Positions 9,592-18,257 of a stretch of DNA of 64,000 nucleotides are shown here, piece after piece. Each line of letters opens with the position of its first letter. The stretch's first letter is position 1. Below the pieces are notes generated by a model, which was not told the origin of the DNA, did no database searches, and saw only the letters and a program-made list of their open reading frames with translations. Position numbers and translations under genes: made by a program. Location of the stretch: positions 558,001-622,000 of the forward strand of contig CAVUCL010000005.1 of NCBI GenBank assembly GCA_963740055.1, written 5' to 3'. The DNA is from WHSW01 sp963740055 (GTDB taxonomy: Bacteria; Actinomycetota; Thermoleophilia; Solirubrobacterales; 70-9).

Positions 9592-12255
9592 GTGAGCGTC
9601 CAGACGCCGCGCGCGGCGCTGATCCACTCGGTCGAGAGCGTCCCGCACGAGCTGCGGTGCACGATCGAGATCGGCGGCGCCACGCACGAGATCTTCGTCC
9701 GTACCTCGCTTCCGGTCGTCCTCGGCGCGGACATCGCGGTCGCCCTCTCGCTGATCCCGGCGATGACCCACGGCGGCGTGCTCGAGGTCGAGGCGCCGGT
9801 GGACGAGGGCATGGTCCGCTGGGCGCCGGAGATCCAGGCCGTGCTGCGCGCCTTTCACCTGAGCGCGGACTGGACGCCCGCGAGGCCGATTCGGCACACC
9901 GTCGAGCTCGTCTGCCCGGTCGCCCCGGCGCCTACCTATCGCACCGATCGCGGGGTCGGGACCTTCTTCAGCGGCGGCCTCGACTCGTTCGCCTCGGTCC
10001 TGCGCAACCCCGACGTCTCCCACCTGATCTACATCGCCGGCATGGACGCGCCGGTCGGCGACGCCTACGACGCCCACCACGAGCGGGCGCGGGGAGCTGT
10101 CGCCGAGATCGCGGACCGGCTCTCGATGCCGCTGATCACGATCGAGACCAACGCTCGCGAGATGTACGCCGACCTGGTCGGACCGGCTTTCGGCGGCGGC
10201 ATCCTGGGCGCCGCGGCGAGGGTGGTCGCCCCCGAGATCCGCCGCGTCTACGCCGGCAGCTCGCAGGCCTATCGCTGGCTGCTCGAGAACAGCTCGCATC
10301 CGATGCTCGACGCGCTCTGGGCCCGCGACGCCTGCGAGTTGATCCACGAAGGGGCGGACCTGACCCGGACCGAGAAGCTCGAGCTGATCGCCGACGACGA
10401 GCTCGTGCGGTCGAAGCTGCGGGTCTGCTGGGCCGGCACCGGTACCCACTACAACTGCTGTCGGTGTGAGAAGTGCCTGCGGACGATGGTCGCCCTGGAG
10501 GCGCTCGGGATCCTCGATCGCTTCGAGACCTTTCCCGAGCCGCTCGACCTGGACGCGATCGCCGCCGTGCGACCCTCGGTCCGACACGAGGTCTCCTACT
10601 GGGTCGAGGACCTCGAGCTCGCCGTCAGCCGCGGTGCCTCCCCGGAGCTGATCGAGGCGATCGAGGCATGCGTCGCCTCGGCGGAGCCAGGCGGGCTGCC
10701 GACGCCGAGACGGAGCCCGCTCCCCAACCCGCACGCGGGCGAGCCGCGGATGCTGTTCCTGAACCCTGCGGCGCGCGCCGCGCTCGAGCGAAGCCGGGCG
10801 GTCGTCTTCCTGATCGGCGCCTACGACGGTCAGGGCGGGTTCGACGAGCTGATCCAGCTGCAGGCCGCGATCGAGCTGCTCGCCGCCCTCGGCGAGGGCG
10901 TCCTCGCGATGCCGGTGATCGAGCTCGGCGAGCTGGCTCGCCACCGGCGATTGGACCCGGTCCAGGCCGGCGCTCTCGCACCGGGCCGCGAGCTCCTCTT
11001 CGACGCCAGAGCAGAGCGGGCGGAGGCGGCCGCGTTCGAGCTCGGGCTGATCCCGGCATCGCTGCCGGCGGGAATCGAGTCGGCGATCACCTACCTCTAC
11101 GGCGGCGACTATTTCGATCCCGTCGCCGGTGAGCGCAGGCTGAGCATGGCCGAGGCCGTGGCGGGGCTGGTGAGCAGGGCGGGGGTCCGATCGCATCGCT
11201 CGGTCACCTCGGGGCTGCGGCTCGATTCGGAATGGGCCCGCGGCGGCGGGGTGAGGTTGCGGACGGCGCTCCGCGGCGTCGACCGGATCCGGGTCCGCGA
11301 TCCGCTCTCCGAGCGGCTCGCCCTGCATCTCGCCGACCGCGACGGACACCCCCCGAGCTCCGTCTCCGGCGACGACTCGGTGGCCGTGATCGTGGCCGCC
11401 GCCGAGGCGGCGAGCGCCGAAGCCGGAACCGCCGAGCGGCCGACGCTCAACCTCGAGCTCGGCTGGGTCGAGGACGAGGAGTCGCTGCGGCGCCTGCGGC
11501 GGTTCGTCGAGGGCGCGGCCGAGGCGAGCGCGACGGCGGTCGACGTGCGCCCGGTGATCTCGGCGCCCGGCGAGGACGGCGCCGCCCCGTCGATCGCCGG
11601 GCTCGCGCAGGCGCTCTCGGGCCTCGACGGCGTCGGCTCGGTACACGAGCCGCTGGTGCTCGGCCCGGCGAGGCTCGAGGATCAGGGTCCGGTCCTCCGA
11701 TCGGCCGAGCTCACGCTCGCGCGCTCCTACCACCTGGCGCTCACCTCCTCGATCTTCGGGGTTCCCGCGGTGCTGCTTCAGCGCGACCGGGCGGACGCGC
11801 AGAACGCGGAGGCGTTGCGACGGGAGTTCTCGCTTCCTGGAGAGCTGCTGGCGCCACCGGGCGCCGACCCCGCGGAGGTCGCTTCGCGGGCGATCGCCCT
11901 GATCGGCCCGCGGGACGCACGAGCGCGGCTGCAGGCGGGGCTTCGGGCCGCGGCGAAGCGACTGGCCGACCGGCGCGCGGCCGCCGAGGAGGAGCTGCTC
12001 ACGGCCGTCGGCGGCGAGCTCGCCACGCGGACCGAGCCCGTGCCGCCGCGCGGAGACGAGGACGCGATCGACGAGGAGTATCTCGCCCTGCTGCGTGCCC
12101 ACCAGCGGGCCGTCGAGCGGCTCGATCTGGCGACCGAGCGGATCCGGTCCCAGGACGCGCAGCTGACCGAGATCATCGGCTCGGCGTCGTGGCGCTGGAC
12201 CACGCCGCTTCGCAGCGCCGGGCGCCTGCTTCGCCGCCGCTCGTCCTCTCGCTGA
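9592..12255 (+). CDS. QueC-like PP-loop ATPase fused to a polysaccharide pyruvyltransferase-like domain (paralogue A)
   Basis: A large, probably cytoplasmic protein of 887 residues. Residues 1-115 are a strand-rich domain with no recognised function. Residues about 120-345 form a PP-loop ATPase: F-F-S-G-G-L-D-S with the loop at 127-132, and a zinc-type cluster C-C-R-C-E-K-C (Cys289, 290, 292, 295) as in QueC/ExsB-like enzymes. Residues about 400-790 resemble the CsaB/WcaK pyruvyltransferase fold (V-F-L-I-G-A-Y near 404; S-Y-H-L-A-L-T-S-S-I-F-G-V-P-A-V late in the domain). In this copy the Gly/Asp-rich loops are altered relative to paralogue B. A coiled coil and the tag G-S-A-S-W-R-W-T-T-P-L-R end the protein. 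PP-loop enzymes adenylate their substrates; the substrate here is unknown. Confidence 0.75.
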   Translation: MSVQTPRAALIHSVESVPHELRCTIEIGGATHEIFVRTSLPVVLGADIAVALSLIPAMTHGGVLEVEAPVDEGMVRWAPEIQAVLRAFHLSADWTPARPIRHTVELVCPVAPAPTYRTDRGVGTFFSGGLDSFASVLRNPDVSHLIYIAGMDAPVGDAYDAHHERARGAVAEIADRLSMPLITIETNAREMYADLVGPAFGGGILGAAARVVAPEIRRVYAGSSQAYRWLLENSSHPMLDALWARDACELIHEGADLTRTEKLELIADDELVRSKLRVCWAGTGTHYNCCRCEKCLRTMVALEALGILDRFETFPEPLDLDAIAAVRPSVRHEVSYWVEDLELAVSRGASPELIEAIEACVASAEPGGLPTPRRSPLPNPHAGEPRMLFLNPAARAALERSRAVVFLIGAYDGQGGFDELIQLQAAIELLAALGEGVLAMPVIELGELARHRRLDPVQAGALAPGRELLFDARAERAEAAAFELGLIPASLPAGIESAITYLYGGDYFDPVAGERRLSMAEAVAGLVSRAGVRSHRSVTSGLRLDSEWARGGGVRLRTALRGVDRIRVRDPLSERLALHLADRDGHPPSSVSGDDSVAVIVAAAEAASAEAGTAERPTLNLELGWVEDEESLRRLRRFVEGAAEASATAVDVRPVISAPGEDGAAPSIAGLAQALSGLDGVGSVHEPLVLGPARLEDQGPVLRSAELTLARSYHLALTSSIFGVPAVLLQRDRADAQNAEALRREFSLPGELLAPPGADPAEVASRAIALIGPRDARARLQAGLRAAAKRLADRRAAAEEELLTAVGGELATRTEPVPPRGDEDAIDEEYLALLRAHQRAVERLDLATERIRSQDAQLTEIIGSASWRWTTPLRSAGRLLRRRSSSR

Positions 12256-12274
12256 GCCCGCCGCCCGCTCGCGC

Positions 12275-12280
12275 TAGCTT
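12275..12280 (+). promoter_or_regulatory. -10 element of the second fusion gene
   Basis: TAGCTT ends 6 bases before ATG 12287, so the A of ATG would be the transcript start. Confidence 0.5.
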
Positions 12281-12286
12281 GGCTGG

Positions 12287-14998
12287 ATGGGAGCTTCGAT
12301 GGCGGGCGAGACGATCAGGCTGAGCTCGGTGAGCGCGAGCGAGCACGAGCTTCGGTTCGTGGTCGAGATCGGCGCTGACGAGCAGGAGGTGTGGTTTCAC
12401 AGCAGCGCCCCGATCAGTGCGCCGGCCGAGGCGGCGGCGGTCGCGACGCTGCTTCCCGCGCTTGCGCGCGGCGCCGCGCTGCGGATCGAGACGCCGGTCG
12501 CCCCGGCGGTCATCGACGCGATGAACGAGGCACAGTCGGTGCTCTGCGCCTGGGCGCGCTCGGGGACCTGGCCGACCGCGTTGCCGTTCGAGCGCGAGAT
12601 CGAGGTCTCGGCGCCGGCCGGGGCGCCCGACAGGCGCGCGGGCGGCCGCGGGGTGGCGGCCTTCTTCAGCGGCGGCGTCGACTCGCTGACGACGGTGGTT
12701 CGGCACCCCGAGATCACCCATCTGATCCACATCGAGGGCTTCGACGTCCTGCTCGAGCGCCGCCAGTTCGCGGCCCAGGTGCGCGAGCGCATCAGCGAGG
12801 CCGCGAGCGATCTCGGCCGCGAGCTGATCGTGGTCGAGACCAACGTCAGGGAGCTCTCGGACCCGCATCTGCCGTGGGTCACCTACTACGGCTCGGCTCT
12901 CGGCGCGGTCGCGCTGCTGCTCTCCGGGGAGATGTCGAGAGTGCTGGTCGCGAGCGGGATCACCTACGGCGCGCTGTACGAGAACGGCTCGCACCCGTTG
13001 CTCGATCACCTCTGGGGAGCGGACCGGATCGAGGTCGTCCACGACGGCGCGTCGCTGGTCCGCACCGCCAAGGTCGAGCGGCTGGCGGAGAGCGAGATCG
13101 CCCGGCGGATGCTCCGCGTCTGCTGGGAGAACCCGGGCGGCGCCTACAACTGCGGCCGCTGCGAGAAGTGCCTGCGAACGATGGTCGCGCTCGAGGCGCT
13201 CGGGGTGCGGGAGCGCTTCGAGACCTTCCCGGACACCCTCGATCTCGCCGAGGTCGCCGCGATCCGGCCGCACAATCGACCGGAGATCGACTTCTGGCTC
13301 GACAATCTCCAGCTCGCGGTCCGCGAGCGCGCGGACGGCGAGCTGATCGAGGCGGTCGAGCGCTGCCTCGCCAACGTCGACGCCGGTCCGCGGCCGGCGC
13401 CGTCAGAGCCTCGATACCAGGAGCCCGACGAGGGGTTGAGCGGCCTCTACATGCGACCCGAGGCGCGCCGGCGCCTCGCCGACGCCCGGGCGACCGTCTT
13501 CCTCGTCGGCAGCTATGAGGGCTGGGGGAACTACGGCGACGTCGCCCAGCTCCAGGCCGCTCTCGACCTGCTTCGAGCCGAGCTCCCCGACGCCGTCGCC
13601 TGCCCGGTGCTCAACCTGCACGCCGCCCGCAGCCACGAGCTCCAGGCGAGCGACGCCGCGGAAAACGGGATCGTGGCGGATGCTCCGCTCTACCACGCCG
13701 AACCGGGCGCCGACGCCGACTACCTCGTGACCGAGCTCGGCCTCGTCCCCGCGGTCCTGCCGCCGAGCGTGGCGAGCGCGGTGATCTGGTTCTACGGTGG
13801 CGGCTACCTGAACTCCCGCTGGGGCCTCGGCAAGCTGCGGATGGCGGAGGCCGCCAGGCGGCTCGCCCGGCGAGCCGGAATCGATCGCTGCGAGGCGATC
13901 TCCTCCGGGCTCCAGATCGACTCCGCGTGGGTCGGCGCGATCGACGACGACCATCGCGCCACGATCGCGGACCTGCGCCTGTTCGGGGTCCGCGACGAGA
14001 TCTCGGCCGCGGCCGTCACCTCCCTCGCCGGCAAGGACGCGCCCCTGCGGCGCACCGGGGACGACGCGATCGGTGTGCTCAACCACCTGAGCCCGCGGGC
14101 GGCGCCGGCCGATGGCGGCCCGGAGCCGACCCTCGCGCTCAACCTCCACTTCTGCTCCGGTGAGTGGGTCGCCGACGATGCGCGCGCGATCCGCACCTTC
14201 GTCGAGCGGGTCGTGGTCGAGCTCGCCGCCCTCGCCGACCGGCGACTGGAGATCCAGCCGCTGATCGCCTACGAGGATCCGCGGATGAGCGAGCGCCGCG
14301 AGCTCGCCGAGCTCACGGCCGCGATCGCGGCACGGGTCCCGGCGACCTCGATCGCCGAGCCGATCGTGCTCACGCCGGCGAGCCTTCGAGCGGCTGGACC
14401 CGCGATCGCGGGGGCGGCGCTCACGGTCGGGTGCTCGTATCACGTCGCGCTCACCTCGCTGATGCTCGGCGTGCCCGCGGTGCTCCCTCGGGGCAACGGC
14501 TACTACGCGCAGAAGGCCGATGCCCTGAGGCGCGACTTCTCGCTCCCCGAGGAGCTGCTGCCCGATCCGCGCTCCGATCCGAGCGACGTCGCTCGCGCGG
14601 CGCTCGCCGCGCTGGCGCCGGCGAACGCCGGAGGCCGGCTCGAGCTCGAGCCGAGCCGGGAGCGGGTCGTCGCCCGCCGCGCCGAGGCTGAGGCGGCGCT
14701 CGCGGCAGAGCTGAGGGCGATGATCGCCGCTGCGCCCGCCCGCCGCTCGGCCTCCGCGCCGGCGATCCCTCCCGCCGAGGCCGAGGCGGCTCTCGGCGGG
14801 CTCGAGCGGGCCTATGCCCGCATCGACGCCCTCGTCGCCCAGAACGAGTGGCAGGCGAGCCGGCTCGACGACGTCGAGCGTTCGGCCTCGTGGCGCCTGA
14901 CGGCGCCGATCCGCAGCGCGAAGACCGCTGTCGCGCCCTCGGTGCGGCGGCTGGCGCGGGCGCTCGCGGCCCGATCGGCGAGGCGCGGGCGAGGCTAG
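12287..14998 (+). CDS. QueC-like PP-loop ATPase fused to a polysaccharide pyruvyltransferase-like domain (paralogue B)
   Basis: Tandem paralogue of the preceding gene, 903 residues, same order: N-terminal strand-rich domain, PP-loop S-G-G-V-D-S at 128-133, cysteines C289, C292, C295 in N-C-G-R-C-E-K-C-L-R-T-M, then the pyruvyltransferase-like domain. Here the signature loops look canonical: G-S-Y-E-G-W-G-N-Y-G-D at 408-418, F-Y-G-G-G-Y-L-N, and S-Y-H-V-A-L-T-S-L-M-L-G-V-P-A-V followed by Y-Y-A-Q-K. It ends in an Ala-rich helical stretch and S-A-S-W-R-L-T-A-P-I-R. A role in activating and pyruvylating, or otherwise decorating, a surface polysaccharide is inference. ATG 12299 is an alternative start. 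Confidence 0.77.
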   Translation: MGASMAGETIRLSSVSASEHELRFVVEIGADEQEVWFHSSAPISAPAEAAAVATLLPALARGAALRIETPVAPAVIDAMNEAQSVLCAWARSGTWPTALPFEREIEVSAPAGAPDRRAGGRGVAAFFSGGVDSLTTVVRHPEITHLIHIEGFDVLLERRQFAAQVRERISEAASDLGRELIVVETNVRELSDPHLPWVTYYGSALGAVALLLSGEMSRVLVASGITYGALYENGSHPLLDHLWGADRIEVVHDGASLVRTAKVERLAESEIARRMLRVCWENPGGAYNCGRCEKCLRTMVALEALGVRERFETFPDTLDLAEVAAIRPHNRPEIDFWLDNLQLAVRERADGELIEAVERCLANVDAGPRPAPSEPRYQEPDEGLSGLYMRPEARRRLADARATVFLVGSYEGWGNYGDVAQLQAALDLLRAELPDAVACPVLNLHAARSHELQASDAAENGIVADAPLYHAEPGADADYLVTELGLVPAVLPPSVASAVIWFYGGGYLNSRWGLGKLRMAEAARRLARRAGIDRCEAISSGLQIDSAWVGAIDDDHRATIADLRLFGVRDEISAAAVTSLAGKDAPLRRTGDDAIGVLNHLSPRAAPADGGPEPTLALNLHFCSGEWVADDARAIRTFVERVVVELAALADRRLEIQPLIAYEDPRMSERRELAELTAAIAARVPATSIAEPIVLTPASLRAAGPAIAGAALTVGCSYHVALTSLMLGVPAVLPRGNGYYAQKADALRRDFSLPEELLPDPRSDPSDVARAALAALAPANAGGRLELEPSRERVVARRAEAEAALAAELRAMIAAAPARRSASAPAIPPAEAEAALGGLERAYARIDALVAQNEWQASRLDDVERSASWRLTAPIRSAKTAVAPSVRRLARALAARSARRGRG

Positions 14999-15005
14999 GC
15001 CCGCG

Positions 15006-16976
15006 ATGCCCTACGCCCCCGAACCTCGGTTGCTGCCGGCCGACGAGGCCCTCGACCCCCGGGTCGGGGTCGTGGTCCCGGTCCATCGCCAGCCGCAGTT
15101 CGTCGCCAACGCGATCCGGTCGGCGCTCGAGAACGAGGCGCCGTTCGCGGTCGGTGTGGTGGTCGTCAACGACGGCTGCCCATTCGCTTCCACTGAGCGC
15201 AACGCCCTACGCATGCGCGACGCCGCCGGCGGCCGGGTCGCCTATCTGGCGCAGGCGAACGCGGGACTGTCCGCGGCCCGCAACGCCGGCATCCGCCACG
15301 CGCTCGAGGCCTGGCCCGCGGTCGAGGCGCTGCTGCTGCTCGACGCCGACAACGAGCTCGGGCCGGCGACCGTCGCGACGATGGCCGAACGGCTCGAGGC
15401 CGACCCCGGCGCCTCGTGGACGTACGCGTATCGGGAGATGTTCGGGGCCGAGGGCGGGGGATGGGAGGTGCCGGGGCCGTTCAACCGCTACCGCCAACTG
15501 TTCGAGAACCAGTGCGACGCCGCCAGCCTGATCCGCCGGAGCGTGTTCGAGGCGGGTCTTTACTTCGACGAGTCGATGCGCTCCGGCTATGAGGACTGGG
15601 AGTTCTTCATCCGCGCGATGGAGGCCGGGCTCCGCGGCGTCCCCGCCGGGCGCTGCGGCTTTCGCTACCGGCGCCGCTGGCACTCGATGGTCGAGCGCAG
15701 CATGGGCCGCCACGAGCGGCTGCTCGACGAGATCCACCGGCGCCACCCCGACGCCTACACGCCCCGCGCCCTGACCCGGCTCGAGCACGACGAGCTGCCC
15801 CGATTTGCGCTGCTCGCGGTCGACCAGGGCACGGTCGCGCTCGGCACCTGCGTCGATCGGCCGCCGCGCGTGATCCCGGTCGCCGAACTCGACCTGGCTC
15901 AGGCCGACGGCGCAGCGGGCTCGCCGCCCGCACCGCCGGTCACCGTCGTCGGCACCGGGCCCGTGTTCGAGTGGCTGCGCGACCAGCGGCTGCTCGCCGG
16001 GGTGCTGCTCGCCGCGCAGCAGCGACTCGCCGCCGAGGAGTGCGTCGCGATCACGCTGCGAGCGGGGGAGCTCGACGTTCCCGAGCTCGAGCTCGTCGCC
16101 GACGCCCCGGCCGGTGGCGACCTGGTCGCGTTTCGCAGCTCGCCGCTGCTGGCGCGATTGCGAGCGGGTACGGGCGCGCCACCGCCGCAGTCGGTGCTCG
16201 AGCTGCGCACGGCTCGGAGCCGGACGCCGCCGCCGGCGCCCGAGCCGCCCGATGCCACCCGGCTGATCCGCGTGGAGATGCCCGCGGACGCTCGGCACCG
16301 GGAGCCGCTCGCGACCGCGCCGGCGCACGCCGCTTTCGCGGAGCGCCTGCACCTCGATCGCCTCGAGACGACGTTTCCGTGGGTCGGGGACCCGAGCGCC
16401 GGGCGCCGGGCCGTCTTCGTGCTCACCTCCGAGGCCGGACCGCGTCCTGAGCTCGTCGCGTGGCTGGCGGCGCTGCGCCGAGCCGAGCCCGGGATCGAGC
16501 TCCATCTTGTCCTCGCCGGCGCGGCCGAGTCCGGCCCGAGCGGCTCCGGGGACGGTGCCTACGAGACGGTCACCCCGGTCGCTTGCGAGGATGAAGAGGG
16601 CGCGGCGGCGCTGCTCGAGATCGTCCTGCGGTCGGCGGACGTGGTCATGAACTCGGATTGCCGGCTTGCCTCGCGCGCTCTCCCAACACTGGCCCCCGGA
16701 ACCCTGGTCGTCGACGCATCGACCCCGATCGACCTCGACCGAAGCGGCCTCCAGGCGGGCGGCCAGATCGACGCCGCGCTCAAGCTCGAGGCGCTGGTCG
16801 ACCTGTTCCTGGTCGAGCACGGGGGTTCGACCAGGCTCGTCAACCTCGACGTGATCAAGGAGAAGATCGTCGAGCTCCCGGTCGCAGGCAACGGGCTCGG
16901 TCCCGAGGAGGACGCCGGGGTGACGATCGTCGAGGCGCTGGCCGCGGTCGCGCCCCGGCCGGGGGCGCCGACGTGA
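15006..16976 (+). CDS. GT2 family glycosyltransferase with C-terminal extension
   Basis: Residues 17-260 form a GT-A fold family 2 transferase: V-G-V-V-V-P-V-H-R-Q, V-V-V-N-D-G, the D-x-D-type L-L-L-D-A-D-N-E-L for metal and nucleotide sugar, and the Y-E-D-W-E-F-F acceptor/base motif. Residues 270-656 are less conserved, with a V-F-V-L-T-S segment and a late V-V-M-N-S-D segment suggestive of a second Rossmann-like unit that I cannot assign. No membrane helix is seen. It starts seven bases after paralogue B and its TGA overlaps the next GTG, so the cluster is probably one operon acting on a common glycan. Confidence 0.85.
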   Translation: MPYAPEPRLLPADEALDPRVGVVVPVHRQPQFVANAIRSALENEAPFAVGVVVVNDGCPFASTERNALRMRDAAGGRVAYLAQANAGLSAARNAGIRHALEAWPAVEALLLLDADNELGPATVATMAERLEADPGASWTYAYREMFGAEGGGWEVPGPFNRYRQLFENQCDAASLIRRSVFEAGLYFDESMRSGYEDWEFFIRAMEAGLRGVPAGRCGFRYRRRWHSMVERSMGRHERLLDEIHRRHPDAYTPRALTRLEHDELPRFALLAVDQGTVALGTCVDRPPRVIPVAELDLAQADGAAGSPPAPPVTVVGTGPVFEWLRDQRLLAGVLLAAQQRLAAEECVAITLRAGELDVPELELVADAPAGGDLVAFRSSPLLARLRAGTGAPPPQSVLELRTARSRTPPPAPEPPDATRLIRVEMPADARHREPLATAPAHAAFAERLHLDRLETTFPWVGDPSAGRRAVFVLTSEAGPRPELVAWLAALRRAEPGIELHLVLAGAAESGPSGSGDGAYETVTPVACEDEEGAAALLEIVLRSADVVMNSDCRLASRALPTLAPGTLVVDASTPIDLDRSGLQAGGQIDAALKLEALVDLFLVEHGGSTRLVNLDVIKEKIVELPVAGNGLGPEEDAGVTIVEALAAVAPRPGAPT

Positions 16977-17689
16977 GCGAGTATCCGGGGGCGACCCTGT
17001 GGACGACCGCCGCCTGCAACCGGGCGCTGGAGCCCACCGTTGCCGCGGTCTTCGTCGTCGGCGGCGGCGCGCTCGGGCTCGTCGACGCGCTCGGCTCCGA
17101 GGCTGCCGCGCTGCCGGTGATCGAGCTCGAGCTCGGCGAGAGCGGCCCGCCCGCCGAGCAACCGCGGGTCGACCGGGTCGACCCGCAGCAGTGTGTGTTC
17201 TTCAGCCCCCACGGCACCGGCGACGACGCCGCGGCGGTCGGGCTGGAACCGATGCGGCCGCCGCCGGCGCTGGCGGCCGCCGCGACCTACCTCGACGGCG
17301 CTCGGGACGCGCGCACCGAGGCGATCGTTGGGGCGATCGAGGCACTCGTGCGGCCGACGCCGGCTCGGGCGCCGGCTCTGATCGGCTCGGGTTCGCAGGC
17401 CGAGCTCGCGGGCTCGCTGATCGACGGCCTGACGCGGACGCTGCGCCGTCTCGGCGCCGAGCGGGCCGATGCGGTCCCGGTCTCGGACCTCGTCCACGAG
17501 CTCGCCGTGCTGCGCGAGGACTACCAGGCGCTGCTGCGCGCGCTCGGGCCGGCGCAGCGCGCTCACGGTGAGCTCGAGGCGCTGCTCGCCGAGCGCGACG
17601 CGACGCTCGCGGGGCTGATCGGGTCGACCTCGTGGAGGCTCACGGCGCCGCTTCGGCGGTTGGCGGCGACCCGCCGGAGGCGGCGGTAG
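16973..17689 (+). CDS. Uncharacterised protein with the S-W-R-L-T-A-P-L-R tag
   Basis: 238 residues, GTG start overlapping the preceding TGA. I do not recognise the N-terminal two thirds, which has a hydrophobic A-A-V-F-V-V-G-G-G-A-L-G-L segment like a Rossmann strand and turn. Residues about 170-215 look like a coiled coil, followed by G-S-T-S-W-R-L-T-A-P-L-R and an arginine-rich end. The same tag ends both large fusion proteins of this cluster and is common at the C-termini of cell-surface glycosyltransferases, so it probably works with them, perhaps as a docking partner or a degraded transferase. Confidence 0.65.
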   Translation: MSEYPGATLWTTAACNRALEPTVAAVFVVGGGALGLVDALGSEAAALPVIELELGESGPPAEQPRVDRVDPQQCVFFSPHGTGDDAAAVGLEPMRPPPALAAAATYLDGARDARTEAIVGAIEALVRPTPARAPALIGSGSQAELAGSLIDGLTRTLRRLGAERADAVPVSDLVHELAVLREDYQALLRALGPAQRAHGELEALLAERDATLAGLIGSTSWRLTAPLRRLAATRRRRR

Positions 17690-17695
17690 CGCGGC

Positions 17696-17701
17696 TATAC
17701 T
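17696..17701 (+). promoter_or_regulatory. rimP-nusA-infB operon -10 element
   Basis: TATACT, with no good -35 at 16-18 bases. Predicted start near 17707 gives a leader of about 110 bases before the rimP TTG, unlike most genes here. Confidence 0.5.
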
Positions 17702-17740
17702 GAGCCGAGCTTTCACGTACCCGAACCCTGTTTAGTGACT

Positions 17741-17766
17741 GGTGGGCCCGGGCCCACCTTTTTTTT
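17741..17766 (+). terminator. Hairpin plus T-run in the rimP leader (attenuator candidate)
   Basis: GGTGGGCCCGGGCCCACC is an 18-base perfect palindrome followed by eight Ts. It is a textbook intrinsic terminator shape placed between the TATACT promoter and the rimP start, so it would act on the rimP operon's own transcript unless it simply ends read-through from the glycan cluster. Confidence 0.8.
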
Positions 17767-17816
17767 CGCGGTTTGCGGGTGCGGGGCTTAGAGAGACCCC
17801 GAATCCAAGGCACGAA

Positions 17817-18257
17817 TTGAACGACCTCAAAGACCTCCAGCAGACGATCGAGCAGCGCGTCGATCACCTCGACCCGCGGGTCGAGGTGATCGCGCTCGAG
17901 CGTCCGGCGGCCGAGACCCTGCGCGTCTTCGTCGACTCCCCCGACGGGGTCGACCTGGCGCTCTGCGAGCGGATCACGAACGAGCTTCGCGACCTGCTCG
18001 AGTCGTGGTCGCTGGAGGTCTCCTCGCCCGGCGCCGACCGGCCGCTGACCAAGCCCTCGCACTTCCGCCGCTTCCGCGGACGGCAGGTCAAGGTCAGCAC
18101 GGCGGAGGCGATCGAGGGGCGCAGGAACTTCACCGGCACGCTGACCGACGCCGACGAGGAGGGCATCGCGCTCGAGTCCGACTCGGGGGCGGTCCGGATC
18201 GCGTTGGCGGACATCCGCCGTTCGAACCTCGTCCCAGACTTTGGAGGTGGCGCTTGA
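17817..18257 (+). CDS. rimP: Ribosome maturation factor RimP
   Basis: 146-residue factor for 30S assembly. Signatures are L-E-V-S-S-P-G-A-D-R-P-L and H-F-R-R-F-R-G, followed by the C-terminal Sm-like domain. TTG 17817 is chosen: AAGG lies six bases upstream and family homology starts there. The frame stays open to 17742, but that stretch is the terminator hairpin. The TGA overlaps the nusA TTG. Confidence 0.93.
   Translation: MNDLKDLQQTIEQRVDHLDPRVEVIALERPAAETLRVFVDSPDGVDLALCERITNELRDLLESWSLEVSSPGADRPLTKPSHFRRFRGRQVKVSTAEAIEGRRNFTGTLTDADEEGIALESDSGAVRIALADIRRSNLVPDFGGGA

Noticed and set aside
9592..17689. Glycan cluster as a recently acquired island
   Set aside because: No integrase, tRNA, direct repeat or obvious composition change was seen at its edges; codon style matches the neighbours by eye.
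17742..17816. N-terminal extension of RimP from GTG 17742
   Set aside because: These codons are the terminator hairpin and leader; conserved RimP sequence and the ribosome site support TTG 17817.
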